From Terrimonas ferruginea DSM 30193 (GTDB lineage Bacteria; Bacteroidota; Bacteroidia; Chitinophagales; Chitinophagaceae): 64,000 bases of DNA. Under the pieces are notes generated by a model. That model did not search any database. It saw only the letters and a list, made by a program, of their open reading frames with translations, and was not told where the DNA came from. The position numbers were made by a program, and so were the translations under genes. Below are positions 9,313-17,607 of the stretch, piece after piece. The DNA is taken from the NCBI RefSeq assembly GCF_000425585.1, contig NZ_AUDS01000009.1, positions 295,538-359,537 of the forward strand, read 5' to 3'. Numbering within the stretch: the first letter of the stretch is position 1; each line of letters begins with the position of its first letter.

Positions 9313-10167
9313 ATGCGTAAATCCGGTTTCCTGGTGTTCGGGCTTCTTTTGCTTGGACATTTTGCTGACGCCCAGCGTTTTCACCTGGGATTATTTGGTG
9401 GAGCAGCGGCCTACAACGGCGATCTGACGGAGAAGATTTTTCCCCGGAAAACAACCAACGGCGCTGTCGGGCTTACCGGCAACTACGAATTGACCGATAA
9501 ACTGATGCTCAGAGCAGGGTTTACCTACGCAGTAGTCGGCGGTGCGGATCGCTTCAGTTCCAAACCCGACCTCGTTGCCCGTAACCTGTCTTTTGAAACG
9601 TCCCTGGCTGAATTCAGCCTTGTTGGAGAGTATTATCTCTTCAATCTGAACGAAAACCGTTTTTCGCCTTATGTGTTTGCGGGGCTTGGCGTTTTTCGTT
9701 TCAATCCTTACGCTTATACAACCTCCGGGGAAAAAGTATACCTCAAACCGCTCAGCACGGAAGGACAGGGCCTTGAAGGCTATCCCGACAGAAAACCGTA
9801 CAGTCTTACCCAACTCAATATACCGTTCGGTGGTGGCGTTAAATATGCCATTACAGAGAATCTTCGTGTGGGGCTGGAACTGAACATGCGCAAGCTGTTC
9901 ACCGATTATCTCGATGACGTGAGCAAGAATTACATTGACGCCACCGACCTGCTGACAGCTCGCGGCCAACTGGCCGTGGATATGTCGTACCGCGGCGATG
10001 AACTGCCCGGCGGCAACCCTGATTATCCCGCCAAAGACCTTCAGCGCGGAAGCCCCAAAAGCAATGACTGGTATTATACGATGGGCCTGCACCTGACTTA
10101 TCGTTTTGGTAACGGAGGTGGCGGTGGCCGCAGAAGCCGTTATGGCTGTCCGACTGTACCGCTTTGA
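9313..10167 (+). CDS. DUF6089 outer-membrane beta-barrel protein
   Basis: 284 residues. A signal peptide (LVFGLLLLGHFADAQ) is followed by alternating amphipathic strands typical of a small outer-membrane barrel. Examples are LGLFGGAAAYNGDL, MLRAGFTYAVVGG, FSPYVFAGLGVFRFNPYAY and GGGVKYAITENLRVGLEL. The final strand YYTMGLHLTYRFG is followed by a Gly/Arg-rich tail, GGGGGRRSRYGCPTVPL. This is the usual form of Bacteroidota DUF6089 proteins, whose role is unknown. The gene has its own -7 box and appears monocistronic; the following 418 bp are non-coding. Confidence 0.85.
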   Translation: MRKSGFLVFGLLLLGHFADAQRFHLGLFGGAAAYNGDLTEKIFPRKTTNGAVGLTGNYELTDKLMLRAGFTYAVVGGADRFSSKPDLVARNLSFETSLAEFSLVGEYYLFNLNENRFSPYVFAGLGVFRFNPYAYTTSGEKVYLKPLSTEGQGLEGYPDRKPYSLTQLNIPFGGGVKYAITENLRVGLELNMRKLFTDYLDDVSKNYIDATDLLTARGQLAVDMSYRGDELPGGNPDYPAKDLQRGSPKSNDWYYTMGLHLTYRFGNGGGGGRRSRYGCPTVPL

Positions 10168-10326
10168 GAAGGTTTAAAGCGTAAGGTGTAAGGTTTAACA
10201 GCCTTAAGTAGTCCTTTGCTTGAAATTGACGCTGGTTGGTGAACGACACCACAACTGTTCGGGACGTTTATGCCCAGGAGCTTCTTTTCATTTTTAAACG
10301 TAAAGGCGGCGTGAGGTATAAGCTAG

Positions 10327-10377
10327 CGCCCTTGTTGGTCTCCCGACCAAGAAGGCGTCGGGAGACCAACAAGGGCG
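10327..10377. repeat. 21-bp perfect inverted repeat (hairpin)
   Basis: The arms 10327-10347 and 10357-10377 are exact reverse complements (CGCCCTTGTTGGTCTCCCGAC on the left) separated by 9 bp. It lies inside an outer 8-bp stem, CGTGAGGT/ACCTCACG. There is no following T-run, so it is not a standard terminator. Confidence 0.9.
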
Positions 10378-10536
10378 TGATGTCGGATTGACAGGGTTTA
10401 ACATCTCGCTGGTTCCTGTCGACACCTCACGATTGACGAGTGCTCTTGGTTAGGCCGATACTTCGGCCTCAAGGGAAATATCGGGAACTCTCAGGTTGCC
10501 TCAACCCGCATTCCCCGCAATTCTCAAAATTATCAA

Positions 10537-10554
10537 ATCCCGAAGCCTCGGGAT
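10537..10554. repeat. Dispersed palindrome CCCGAAGCCTCGGG, copy 1
   Basis: ATCCCGA and TCGGGAT arms around AGCC. The same core occurs at 28075-28088, and close variants at 46368-46394 and 60440-60453. Confidence 0.8.
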
Positions 10555-10569
10555 CAAATTATCTCCACG

Positions 10570-10577
10570 TACCTTTG
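10570..10577 (+). promoter_or_regulatory. -7 box of the UbiD gene
   Basis: TACCTTTG, an exact match to TAnnTTTG, ends 8 bp before the ATG at 10586. Transcription would therefore begin very close to the start codon. Confidence 0.6.
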
Positions 10578-10585
10578 CGTCTATT

Positions 10586-12511
10586 ATGGCATACAAAGAT
10601 CAGCAGGCTTTTATCGACGCACTTGAACAGGCAGGAGAATTGATACGCATCAAAACTTATGTTGATCCGAAGCTCGAGATCGCAGAAATAACCGATCGCG
10701 TGAGCAAGGAACCAGGTGGAGGAAAAGCACTGTTATTCGAAAATACCGGCTACGATTTTCCCGTGCTGATGAACGCATACGGCAGCGACAAACGGATGTG
10801 CATGGCACTTGGTGTCAATCATCTTGATGACGTAGCCGCTGATATTGAAGGACTTTTCAAATTACTGGCTTCTCCCAAGGAAAGTATTCTTGATAAACTG
10901 AGACTGCTTCCCAAACTCGGGCAATTTGCCTCCTGGATGCCCAAAGTAATAAAAGGCAGAGGCGCCTGCCAGGAAGTAGTAATGGAGCAACCCGATATCA
11001 CCAAACTTCCGGTGATCACCTGCTGGCCCAAAGACGGCGGCCCGTTTGTTACGCTGCCCGTGATCCATACCCGCGATCCGCTGACCAAAACGCGCAACGT
11101 AGGTATGTACCGGATGCAGGTGTTTGGCCCGACGCTTACCGGTATGCACTGGCATAAGCACAAGGTGTCGGCACGCCATTTCGCCGAATACAAAAAACTC
11201 AACAAACGCATGCCTGTAGCTGTGGCATTGGGCGGAGACCCTGCTTATGCTTATTCCGCTACTGCACCGTTGCCCGACAACGTTGATGAATACATGCTCG
11301 CCGGTTTTCTCCGTAAAAAGAAAGTAGAACTGGTAAAATGTATCAGTCAGCCCGATATCGAAGTGCCTGCCGATGCCGACTTCGTGATTGAAGGATACGT
11401 TGATCCCAATGATGAACTCATCTGGGAAGGACCTTTTGGCGACCATACCGGTTATTATTCACTGCCTGACTGGTATCCTCGTTTTCACATCACCGCCATT
11501 ACACATAAAAAAAATCCGGTGTATCCTGCTACCATCGTTGGCATTCCTCCACAGGAAGATGCCTGGCTGGGTAAGGCTACAGAGCGCATTTTCCTGGCAC
11601 CGATAAAAATGACGATGATTCCCGAGATCACAGACATGGATATGCCGGTTGAAGGTGTCTTCCATAACCTCGTGATCGCGCAGATTCAGAAAGATTATGC
11701 AGGGCAGGGACAGAAAGTGATGAATGCCATGTGGGGCGCCGGACAGATGATGTTCAATAAAATATTGGTGATCGCCGACAAGGGCGTTTCCATTACCAAT
11801 TATGGCGAACTCGCACGGTATGTATTCCGCAACCTCGATCCATCCATGGATGTTTATTTTTCACAAGGTCCGATGGATGTACTCGACCATAGCTGCAGCA
11901 AACTGGGCTTCGGCGGTAAAATGTGCATCGATGGCACAAAGAAAACAACCGAAGAAATCAACGATCATGTTGCACCATCGCCGGATAAAATAACCATAGA
12001 CGGAGCGCAATGGCTCGAAACGTTTAAGGAAATAAAATCGGTCAATACTTCACTGCTGGCACAGGATATTCCCTGCCTGATTGTAGGGATAAAAAAAGAA
12101 CGCCGCGGGCATGTGCGCGAACTGCATGCCCAACTTGCCGGTCTTCCTGAAACGGAAGGGGTGAAGATGATTCTCTATGTAGAACATACCGTCAATGCAA
12201 ATGATCTCGCTACTTCACTGTGGAGATTTTGCAATAACCTCGATCCCCGGCGTGATAGCGTGGTGCACGAACGTCCATCAACCCGCGTGCCGGGGAAAAC
12301 CGTGGCCTGTATGGGATTGGACGGCACGTTGAAAACAAAAGAACTCGACGATTTCCAGCGCGACTGGCCCAATATCATCGTAGCAGATGAAGCAACGATT
12401 AAAGCGGTTGATGCGAAGTGGGATCAGTTGAATATCGGGCCATTCATTGCTTCGCCATCACTGAAATACAAAGATCAGCAGTATGGTCTCGAAGCAGTGG
12501 CCAATGCTTAA
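10586..12511 (+). CDS. UbiD family prFMN-dependent decarboxylase
   Basis: 641 residues from the ATG at 10586 (MAYKDQQAF), which follows a -7 box; the frame open further upstream contains that promoter. Typical UbiD segments are visible: LLFENTGYDFPVLMNAYGS near the N-terminus, and then GGPFVTLPVIHTRDP and GMYRMQVFG. The central block EGYVDPNDELIWEGPFGDHTGYYSL is followed by TIVGIPPQEDAWLGKATERI. It is longer than E. coli UbiD (about 500 residues), as is usual for Bacteroidota members often assigned to menaquinone synthesis. That pathway is an inference: no other quinone gene and no UbiX-type prenyltransferase is nearby. It probably shares a transcript with the ATP-grasp gene 9 bp downstream. 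Confidence 0.88.
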   Translation: MAYKDQQAFIDALEQAGELIRIKTYVDPKLEIAEITDRVSKEPGGGKALLFENTGYDFPVLMNAYGSDKRMCMALGVNHLDDVAADIEGLFKLLASPKESILDKLRLLPKLGQFASWMPKVIKGRGACQEVVMEQPDITKLPVITCWPKDGGPFVTLPVIHTRDPLTKTRNVGMYRMQVFGPTLTGMHWHKHKVSARHFAEYKKLNKRMPVAVALGGDPAYAYSATAPLPDNVDEYMLAGFLRKKKVELVKCISQPDIEVPADADFVIEGYVDPNDELIWEGPFGDHTGYYSLPDWYPRFHITAITHKKNPVYPATIVGIPPQEDAWLGKATERIFLAPIKMTMIPEITDMDMPVEGVFHNLVIAQIQKDYAGQGQKVMNAMWGAGQMMFNKILVIADKGVSITNYGELARYVFRNLDPSMDVYFSQGPMDVLDHSCSKLGFGGKMCIDGTKKTTEEINDHVAPSPDKITIDGAQWLETFKEIKSVNTSLLAQDIPCLIVGIKKERRGHVRELHAQLAGLPETEGVKMILYVEHTVNANDLATSLWRFCNNLDPRRDSVVHERPSTRVPGKTVACMGLDGTLKTKELDDFQRDWPNIIVADEATIKAVDAKWDQLNIGPFIASPSLKYKDQQYGLEAVANA

Positions 12512-12520
12512 TCAGCTTAT

Positions 12521-13567
12521 ATGACGGATCAATCCGCAACGATCAATATTCTCATGACGGGTGGCGGCGCTCCCGGTGCCGCCGGTATTTTGCATTGCCT
12601 GAAACAATGCCCCGCATTCAGGATATGGACAGCAGATGCATCGCCTGATGCCGTATCGCGGCATTTGCACGACCGGTTCGAATTGATTCCCGTAGCAGCG
12701 GATACGGATTATATCCCGCAAATGCTTTCGCTTTGCCACGCCAGAAATATCCAGGTAGTCATGCCGCTCGTAACACGGGAGCTGATGACGCTCGCTGGTT
12801 TTGCCGATCTCTTCAAAATGCATGGAACAGAAATATTGGTATCGCCGGTAAACTCGTTGGAACTGGCCAATGATAAAGGAAATTTATACCGCGCTTTACA
12901 AATGCACGGATTGCCCGTGCCAGCCTTCCGCATCGTGCATACCATAGAAGAGTTTGATAATGCCGTTAACGAATTGGGTTATCCCGCGCGTCCGGTTTGC
13001 TTTAAACCATGCCAGGGAAATGGCAGCCGTGGTTTTCGCGTACTCGATGCATCGCTCGACGAGGCCGACTGGTTGTTCCATCAAAAACCTTCAGGCATTC
13101 ACATCACTTTGTCCGAAGCGCAACGCCTGCTGCAATTAAAACCGTTTCCACCACTACTGGTGGCCGAGTTTCTTCCGGGCGAAGAATATTCAGTGGATTG
13201 CCTCGCGAACCACGGCGAAACCGTTATTGCCATACCTCGTTTGCGCAGCAAAATGATCAACGGCATCAGTGTCAGTGGCACGTTTATGCAGGACGAAGAA
13301 ATAATCAACTATTGCACCGCCATTATCCGGATGCTTGGGCTGCATGGCAATATTGGCATACAGGTAAGGCGTTCGGTCAACGGGCAGCCTTTGTTACTGG
13401 AAGTGAATCCCCGTGTACAGGGAACGATTGTTGCGGCATTGGGTGCGGGCGTAAACCTGCCGGTACTGGCAGTAAAGCAGGCACTGGGTTGGCCTGTCGC
13501 GACGGATGAGCTAAAAGTGAAATGGGGAACACATTTCATGCGTTACTGGCAGGAAGTGTTTTATTAA
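12521..13567 (+). CDS. ATP-grasp domain protein, substrate unknown
   Basis: 348 residues. The N-terminal Rossmann-like part starts INILMTGGGAPGAAGI and has the CarB/PylC-like pre-ATP-grasp pattern. Next comes the ATP-grasp core with CFKPCQGNGSRGFRVL (nucleotide-binding loop), LLVAEFLPGEEYSVDCLA and the metal-binding LLEVNPRVQGTI. This is the fold of carboxylate-amine or carboxylate-thiol ligases. The acceptor cannot be read from sequence. It starts 9 bp after ubiD, suggesting a shared transcript, but no linked pathway is evident. Confidence 0.85.
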   Translation: MTDQSATINILMTGGGAPGAAGILHCLKQCPAFRIWTADASPDAVSRHLHDRFELIPVAADTDYIPQMLSLCHARNIQVVMPLVTRELMTLAGFADLFKMHGTEILVSPVNSLELANDKGNLYRALQMHGLPVPAFRIVHTIEEFDNAVNELGYPARPVCFKPCQGNGSRGFRVLDASLDEADWLFHQKPSGIHITLSEAQRLLQLKPFPPLLVAEFLPGEEYSVDCLANHGETVIAIPRLRSKMINGISVSGTFMQDEEIINYCTAIIRMLGLHGNIGIQVRRSVNGQPLLLEVNPRVQGTIVAALGAGVNLPVLAVKQALGWPVATDELKVKWGTHFMRYWQEVFY

Positions 13568-13612
13568 CAACCCATCCTTTATTTTTTAAGTAAATTGTTA
13601 TCCTAAATAATC

Positions 13613-14533
13613 ATGATGAGAAAATTAAGCGCCAGCTTCCTGTTGAGTTTTGCCACCTTATTGGGCTGTGCACAACCCGATATCAAGAAAGCTGATTCTG
13701 ACAATACCCTGCTCTGGCGTATCAGCGGTAAGGATCTGAAACAGCCATCTTACATCTTCGGCACTATTCACCTGTTGTGCAAAGACGATGCGGGCATCAG
13801 CGGTAATATGGAAAAACTGATCGGTCGCGTAGATGAGGTTTATTTTGAAGTGGACCTCGACAATATGCTCGAAATGATGCAGTCCATGAAGCAGATGAAG
13901 ATGAAAGGCGATACTACGTTAAAAGATCTGTTGAGTGAAGCCGACTACCTGATAGTAAAAGAATACTTCGATAAAAAAGGAGGGATGCTTCCGTTCTCCA
14001 TGCTGGAAGGGTATAAGCCGATGCTGGCGGCTTCCGTGATCAGCGAATCATCCCTGCCCTGCGGCAAAACGGCAATGATGGAACAGATTCTCATGGAAAA
14101 AGCCAAGGGAAAGAAAAAAACGATCCAGGGACTGGAATCGATGTCTTATCAGTTAAGCATTCTCGACCAGATTCCTTATAAACAACAGGCCGAACAACTG
14201 GTGGCCTATATCAAAAAAGTAGAAGCCGGAGACGGAGATAACAAGGAACTAGACGAACTGATGTCGGCCTACCGCGAGCAGGATTTGAAAAAACTTGAAC
14301 AGTTGATGTTGAAATCGGAAGTGGGGCTTACCGAGTTCACTGAAATATTGTTATTCAAACGCAACCGCAACTGGGTGGAAAAACTGAAAACGTTGCTGCC
14401 CGGTAAAACATTACTGATAGCCGTAGGTGCGGGCCACCTGCCTGGAGCCGAAGGAGTGATCAACCTGCTTCGTAAAGCCGGCTATACCGTAGAGCCGCTG
14501 GACAATACTGTGGTGGCCGGAACGACGATTTGA
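13613..14533 (+). CDS. TraB/GumN family lipoprotein
   Basis: 306 residues. A lipoprotein signal ends LLGC (Cys19). The TraB/GumN (Tiki-like) signature follows: YIFGTIHLLCKDD near the start, EVYFEVDLDN, the central helical part with LPCGKTAMMEQIL, and the late ALLIAVGAGHLPG-like block (LLIAVGAGHLPGAEG). Tiki relatives are metal-dependent proteases in animals; the bacterial role is undefined. Two adjacent ATGs (13613 and 13616) are equally possible. An octamer-type repeat begins 3 bp after the stop. Confidence 0.88.
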   Translation: MMRKLSASFLLSFATLLGCAQPDIKKADSDNTLLWRISGKDLKQPSYIFGTIHLLCKDDAGISGNMEKLIGRVDEVYFEVDLDNMLEMMQSMKQMKMKGDTTLKDLLSEADYLIVKEYFDKKGGMLPFSMLEGYKPMLAASVISESSLPCGKTAMMEQILMEKAKGKKKTIQGLESMSYQLSILDQIPYKQQAEQLVAYIKKVEAGDGDNKELDELMSAYREQDLKKLEQLMLKSEVGLTEFTEILLFKRNRNWVEKLKTLLPGKTLLIAVGAGHLPGAEGVINLLRKAGYTVEPLDNTVVAGTTI

Positions 14534-14535
14534 GG

Positions 14536-14563
14536 AAATGTGGAAATGTGCCCGCCTGGCGGG
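14536..14563 (+). repeat. Octamer-type (ATGTG) element at the 3' end of the TraB gene
   Basis: AAATGTGGAAATGTG runs into the palindrome CCCGCCTGGCGGG. The same order, ATGTG-type octamers then a CCC-starting palindrome, follows the stop codons of panC, rlmB and galK in the same orientation relative to each gene. Confidence 0.75.
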
Positions 14564-14573
14564 AGGTGTAAAA

Positions 14574-14622
14574 TAGTGAATAGTGAATAGTCAATAGTGA
14601 ATAGTCAATAGTGAATAGTGAA
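14574..14622. repeat. Seven tandem heptamers TAGTSAA
   Basis: Seven units of exactly 7 bp: TAGTGAA, TAGTGAA, TAGTCAA, TAGTGAA, TAGTCAA, TAGTGAA, TAGTGAA. A short run of the other heptamer type (reverse complement of AAGTWWT) follows at about 14631-14656, just before the shared terminator. Confidence 0.92.
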
Positions 14623-14656
14623 TGGCTGGTTTACTTAATACTTATAACTTAAAACT

Positions 14657-14684
14657 AAAAAAGCGCCTTTAGAGGCGCTTTTAC
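14657..14684. terminator. Bidirectional terminator between the TraB gene and ndk
   Basis: AAGCGCCT and AGGCGCTT pair around TTAG, flanked by an A-run on the left and a T-run on the right. It sits 20 bp from the ndk stop and serves either strand. Confidence 0.88.
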
Positions 14685-14703
14685 TATCATAAGAAATGAG
14701 ATC

Positions 14704-15120
14704 TTAGAACTGCTCCAGACCGCTGAAGAAGAAGTCGCCTTCGATCTTCGCGTTCTCGTCGCTGTCGCTTCCGTGAACGGCATTCTCACCAAGAGAAGTT
14801 GCATACAATTTGCGGATCGTGCCTTCGGCCGCCTGCGCAGGATTGGTAGCACCGATCAGCTCGCGGAAACCGGCAACTGCATTGTCTTTTTCCAGGATTG
14901 CTGCGTAAATCGGACCGCTGCTCATGAACTCTACCAACTCTCCGTAGAAAGGACGCTCTTTGTGAACGGCGTAGAACTCACCTGCTTTTTCAGCAGACAG
15001 TTTGGTCAGTTTCAACGCTACAATGCGGAAACCTTCTTTGATAAAGCGATCGATAATTGCGCCGCTATGCCCGTTTTTTACGGCGTCGGGCTTGATCATG
15101 GTAAATGTGCGGTTGCTCAT
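14704..15120 (-). CDS. ndk: Nucleoside diphosphate kinase
   Basis: 138 residues from the ATG at 15120 ([14 protein letters not shown]), the normal length. The phospho-accepting histidine is His116 in [10 protein letters not shown]; Lys10 and the Kpn loop ([16 protein letters not shown]) are also present. It interconverts nucleoside di- and triphosphates in the cytoplasm. A perfect -7 box lies 22 bp upstream. The next gene rightwards (DHH phosphoesterase) is divergent, starting 134 bp away. Confidence 0.97.
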   Translation of the reverse strand: MSNRTFTMIKPDAVKNGHSGAIIDRFIKEGFRIVALKLTKLSAEKAGEFYAVHKERPFYGELVEFMSSGPIYAAILEKDNAVAGFRELIGATNPAQAAEGTIRKLYATSLGENAVHGSDSDENAKIEGDFFFSGLEQF

Positions 15121-15141
15121 TTTTTGTTTGTTTTTGGGCCG

Positions 15142-15149
15142 CAAAGGTA
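15142..15149 (-). promoter_or_regulatory. -7 box of ndk
   Basis: TACCTTTG on the minus strand, an exact TAnnTTTG match, ends 22 bp before the ndk start. Confidence 0.65.
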
Positions 15150-15253
15150 GGATAAGTTTACCGTACACGTCCAGCCCGCCACCGATTATTTTCCCGGCAC
15201 CGCACGAGGCCCCGTACGCAATGGCCCAAACACCTTATCTTCGCAACCGTTTT

Positions 15254-16264
15254 ATGAAGCCTGTTTCAGAAATATATGGCCAACTGGCCGGCCCCGCCCG
15301 CAAAGTAGTGATTACGATGCACCAGAAACCTGACGCCGATGCCATGGGCTCGTCGCTGGGACTGGCTAATTTCCTCATTCAGTTCGGACACCAGGTGACC
15401 GTCATTTCGCCCACCAATTGGGCGCGCTGGCTCAATTGGATGCCCGGCTGCGATGCTGTGCTCAACTACGAAGCGGAAAAAGAAAAGGCTTCGGCCGCAC
15501 TCGATGAAGCAGAATGGCTGTTCTGCCTCGATTTCAACATTTTCTACCGCACCAAAACCATGGCCGATCACCTCAAAGCCATGAACTGCGTAAAGGTGCT
15601 CATCGATCACCACCAGGAGCCCGACGCCCCGTCATTCGATTACGGTGTCAGCGACACGCGCAAGAGCTCTACCTGCGAAATGGTGTTCGACCTGATCACG
15701 GCTTCAGGCCATGGCGACAAGATCACCCTGCAGGTGGCCGAATGCCTCTATGCCGGCGTGGTGACGGATACCGGTTCCTTCCGCTTCGCTTCTGTTACTG
15801 AAGGCGTTCACAGAATGGTGGCCGATCTTAAAGCCAAAGGCCTTGATCACGCCACGGTGCACGACAACCTGTTCAATAATTTCCTGGAAAACCGCCTGCG
15901 CTTTATCGGTCATGTACTGCTGCACCGCATGGAGATTTTCTACGAATTCAATACGGCACTCATCGCTATTACCAAAGCAGACCTCCTGCGTTACCAGGTA
16001 AAAACAGGCGATACGGACGGGCTCGTTAATTTTCCGCAATCCATCCAGGGTATTAAACTCGTGGCGCTGGTGATCGATCGCGATGAGGAACGCAAATGGA
16101 GTTTCCGCAGCAAAGGCGACTTTGATTGCAACACATTCGCCCGTAAATATTTCAATGGCGGTGGGCATTACAATGCTGCCGGCGGACACTCCAAAGAGTC
16201 ACTGAATGATACGGTTGGCCGCTTCAAAGAAGTAATGAGAGAGAACTACGATCTTTTGCAATAA
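15254..16264 (+). CDS. DHH family phosphoesterase (NrnA/bifunctional oligoribonuclease-type)
   Basis: 336 residues from the ATG at 15254 (MKPVSEIYGQLAG). An in-frame ATG at 15221 would place a -7-like TATCTTCG (about 15237-15244) inside the coding region, so the later start is preferred. DHH-domain motifs run from ITMHQKPDADAMGSS through DFNIF to the name-giving IDHHQEPD. The DHHA1 domain ends in GGGHYNAAGGHS. This is the layout of NrnA-type enzymes that degrade short RNA oligonucleotides, pAp or cyclic dinucleotide products; which one is not decidable here. The FKBP gene follows after 21 bp. Confidence 0.92.
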   Translation: MKPVSEIYGQLAGPARKVVITMHQKPDADAMGSSLGLANFLIQFGHQVTVISPTNWARWLNWMPGCDAVLNYEAEKEKASAALDEAEWLFCLDFNIFYRTKTMADHLKAMNCVKVLIDHHQEPDAPSFDYGVSDTRKSSTCEMVFDLITASGHGDKITLQVAECLYAGVVTDTGSFRFASVTEGVHRMVADLKAKGLDHATVHDNLFNNFLENRLRFIGHVLLHRMEIFYEFNTALIAITKADLLRYQVKTGDTDGLVNFPQSIQGIKLVALVIDRDEERKWSFRSKGDFDCNTFARKYFNGGGHYNAAGGHSKESLNDTVGRFKEVMRENYDLLQ

Positions 16265-16285
16265 ATCAATTCTAAAAAAACAAAT

Positions 16286-17290
16286 ATGAAACGCTTAAAG
16301 GGTTTATCCTTTGTGCTCGCTGCAGCGGTTTTATTCGCTGCCTGTAATTCGGTCAGCTATAAAAAGACCAAGAGCGGTCTGCTCTACAAAATTTTCCCGT
16401 CTTCCGGTAAAGATTCAACGATCCGTTCCGGTAACGTGGTAAAATTTAATGTGCTCACCAAATACAATGATTCGGTGATGTACAACAGCATTGGTAAAAT
16501 GCCCGGTTTCATTAAATATGCCGAAGATCCTGTCAACAACGAATACAGCATCGCCGAGATCATGCCGCTGCTGAAAAAAGGCGACAGTGCAGTGGTGGTA
16601 CAATTGATCGATACCCTGATGAAGAAAGGGCTCAGCGAGCAGCTTCCTGCTACGGCTAAAAAAGGTGACCGCATCACGGTGGCTATCCGCATCACGGAAG
16701 TGTATACCGACGACAGCCTTGCCCGTAAGGATTATGATGCTGAAATGGCAAAAGATGCTCCCCGCCAGCAGGAAGAGCGCCGCAAGATGATGGAGAAAGC
16801 ACAGAAAGAACAAGCGGAAGCACAAAAGAAAGCGGACGAAGAACGTCTGAAAGAACTCGCTGAAATCGAAAAGTCAGGTGAAAAAGCACGCCAGATCAAA
16901 GAAGTGCAGGACTACATCGCACGCAAAGGCGCAAAAGCTATTCAAACACCCAAAGGAACTTTCGTAACGATCACCAATCCCGGCACAGGCGAACAGATTG
17001 CAGACGGAAAAGTAGTGGAGATCAAATACGAAGGACGTACTTTATCGACCGACAGCGTTTTTCAGGCCAGCCAGTTTGCCATGCAGGTAGGTTCACAAGG
17101 CGCCATCGCCGGTATGGATGACGGTATCCGTTTATTCAAACAAGGCGGTAAAGGCACTATTTATATTCCCGGTTACCTGGCGTATGGAAAAAATCCTCCT
17201 CCGGGTTCTCCGTTCAAGCCCTGGGATGCGCTGATCTTCGATATCGAAGTGATCACCGTAAGAGCCGGCGATACACCTCCTCAGCAATAA
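16286..17290 (+). CDS. FKBP-type peptidyl-prolyl isomerase lipoprotein, two FKBP-like domains
   Basis: 334 residues. The lipobox LFAAC puts the acylated cysteine at residue 20. A diverged FKBP-like region occupies about 25-145, with alternating GDSAVV-type turns. A charged coiled coil rich in Lys, Glu and Gln spans about 150-210. A typical C-terminal FKBP domain (about 225-325) has VEIKYEGRTL, GSQGAIAGMDDGIRLF and IYIPGYLAYGKNPPPG. It should fold proteins at the periplasmic face. It follows the DHH gene by 21 bp and ends at a strong terminator. Confidence 0.9.
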   Translation: MKRLKGLSFVLAAAVLFAACNSVSYKKTKSGLLYKIFPSSGKDSTIRSGNVVKFNVLTKYNDSVMYNSIGKMPGFIKYAEDPVNNEYSIAEIMPLLKKGDSAVVVQLIDTLMKKGLSEQLPATAKKGDRITVAIRITEVYTDDSLARKDYDAEMAKDAPRQQEERRKMMEKAQKEQAEAQKKADEERLKELAEIEKSGEKARQIKEVQDYIARKGAKAIQTPKGTFVTITNPGTGEQIADGKVVEIKYEGRTLSTDSVFQASQFAMQVGSQGAIAGMDDGIRLFKQGGKGTIYIPGYLAYGKNPPPGSPFKPWDALIFDIEVITVRAGDTPPQQ

Positions 17291-17360
17291 TTATCCACGG
17301 CTGTGAACAAATTGTTTTGGACGAAATCGATCTGACAAAACAAGAAAACCACATCTTTGT

Positions 17361-17390
17361 AACCGTCCCGATATACTGGGACGGTTTTTT
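17361..17390 (+). terminator. Rho-independent terminator after the FKBP gene
   Basis: AACCGTCCC and GGGACGGTT pair around GATATACT and are followed by T residues (17385-17390), about 70 bp after the stop. Confidence 0.85.
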
Positions 17391-17605
17391 ATTTTCCTAC
17401 CCTGCGAATTGAATTGGCCCCGTTTTTAGTCCAACATCCAATTTACCCTTGCGAAGACTAACCGCCACCTTATCACCACCAAAAACACCACAAAATCCTG
17501 TAGCTAACGAATGCTCCATTTCTATTGAAAAACCACGCCTGTTAAGGCAAGTCTGATTACAAAGTCTTATTGACTGCGAAGGGGCAATGTAAGTTGCCCC
17601 TTTTT
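17391..17605. other. Unassigned gap with an unexplained plus-strand terminator
   Basis: This is most of a 315-bp gap. The plus strand is full of stops. The minus strand holds a weak 40-codon reading frame (17397-17519, MEHSLATGFCGVFGG...) with no promoter box or ribosome-binding site, which I do not call a gene. The right end is a hairpin with a plus-oriented T-run, although no plus-strand gene precedes it. Confidence 0.4.
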
Positions 17606-17607
17606 TT
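17581..17607 (+). terminator. Hairpin with T7 run, plus-oriented
   Basis: GGGGCAA and TTGCCCC pair around TGTAAG and run into seven T residues that overlap the folP stop codon. On the folP strand the hairpin follows the stop by about 5 bp but lacks a T-run. A plus-strand transcript ending here is therefore implied, or the T-run is incidental. Confidence 0.65.

Larger units (their letters stand above)
10168..10585. other. Structured non-coding gap
   Basis: I see no credible gene in these 418 bp, but unusually many inverted repeats. These include ACGTTTA (10264-10270) with TAAACGT (10295-10301), CGTGAGGT (10310-10317) with ACCTCACG (10424-10431), and a 21-bp perfect hairpin at 10327-10377. Others are GGCCGA-TACT-TCGGCC near 10454-10469 and a CCCGAAGCCTCGGG palindrome at 10539-10552. 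The left end (10168-10200) is a degenerate tract related to the intergenic tandem repeats seen elsewhere. It may be a structured RNA or a decayed mobile element. Confidence 0.6.

Noticed and set aside
10327..10377. Rho-independent terminator of the DUF6089 gene
   Set aside because: The hairpin is strong but lies 160 bp from the stop and has no T-run on either strand; it is better treated as part of a larger structure.
13613..14533. Conjugation gene (TraB of plasmid transfer)
   Set aside because: The YIFGTIH and VGAGHLPG motifs belong to the TraB/GumN enzyme family, not to the type IV secretion TraB protein; no other transfer genes are present.
17397..17519. 40-codon minus-strand gene MEHSLATGFCGVFGG...
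   Set aside because: No promoter box or ribosome-binding site was seen and it lies between two terminators; kept only as part of the unassigned gap.
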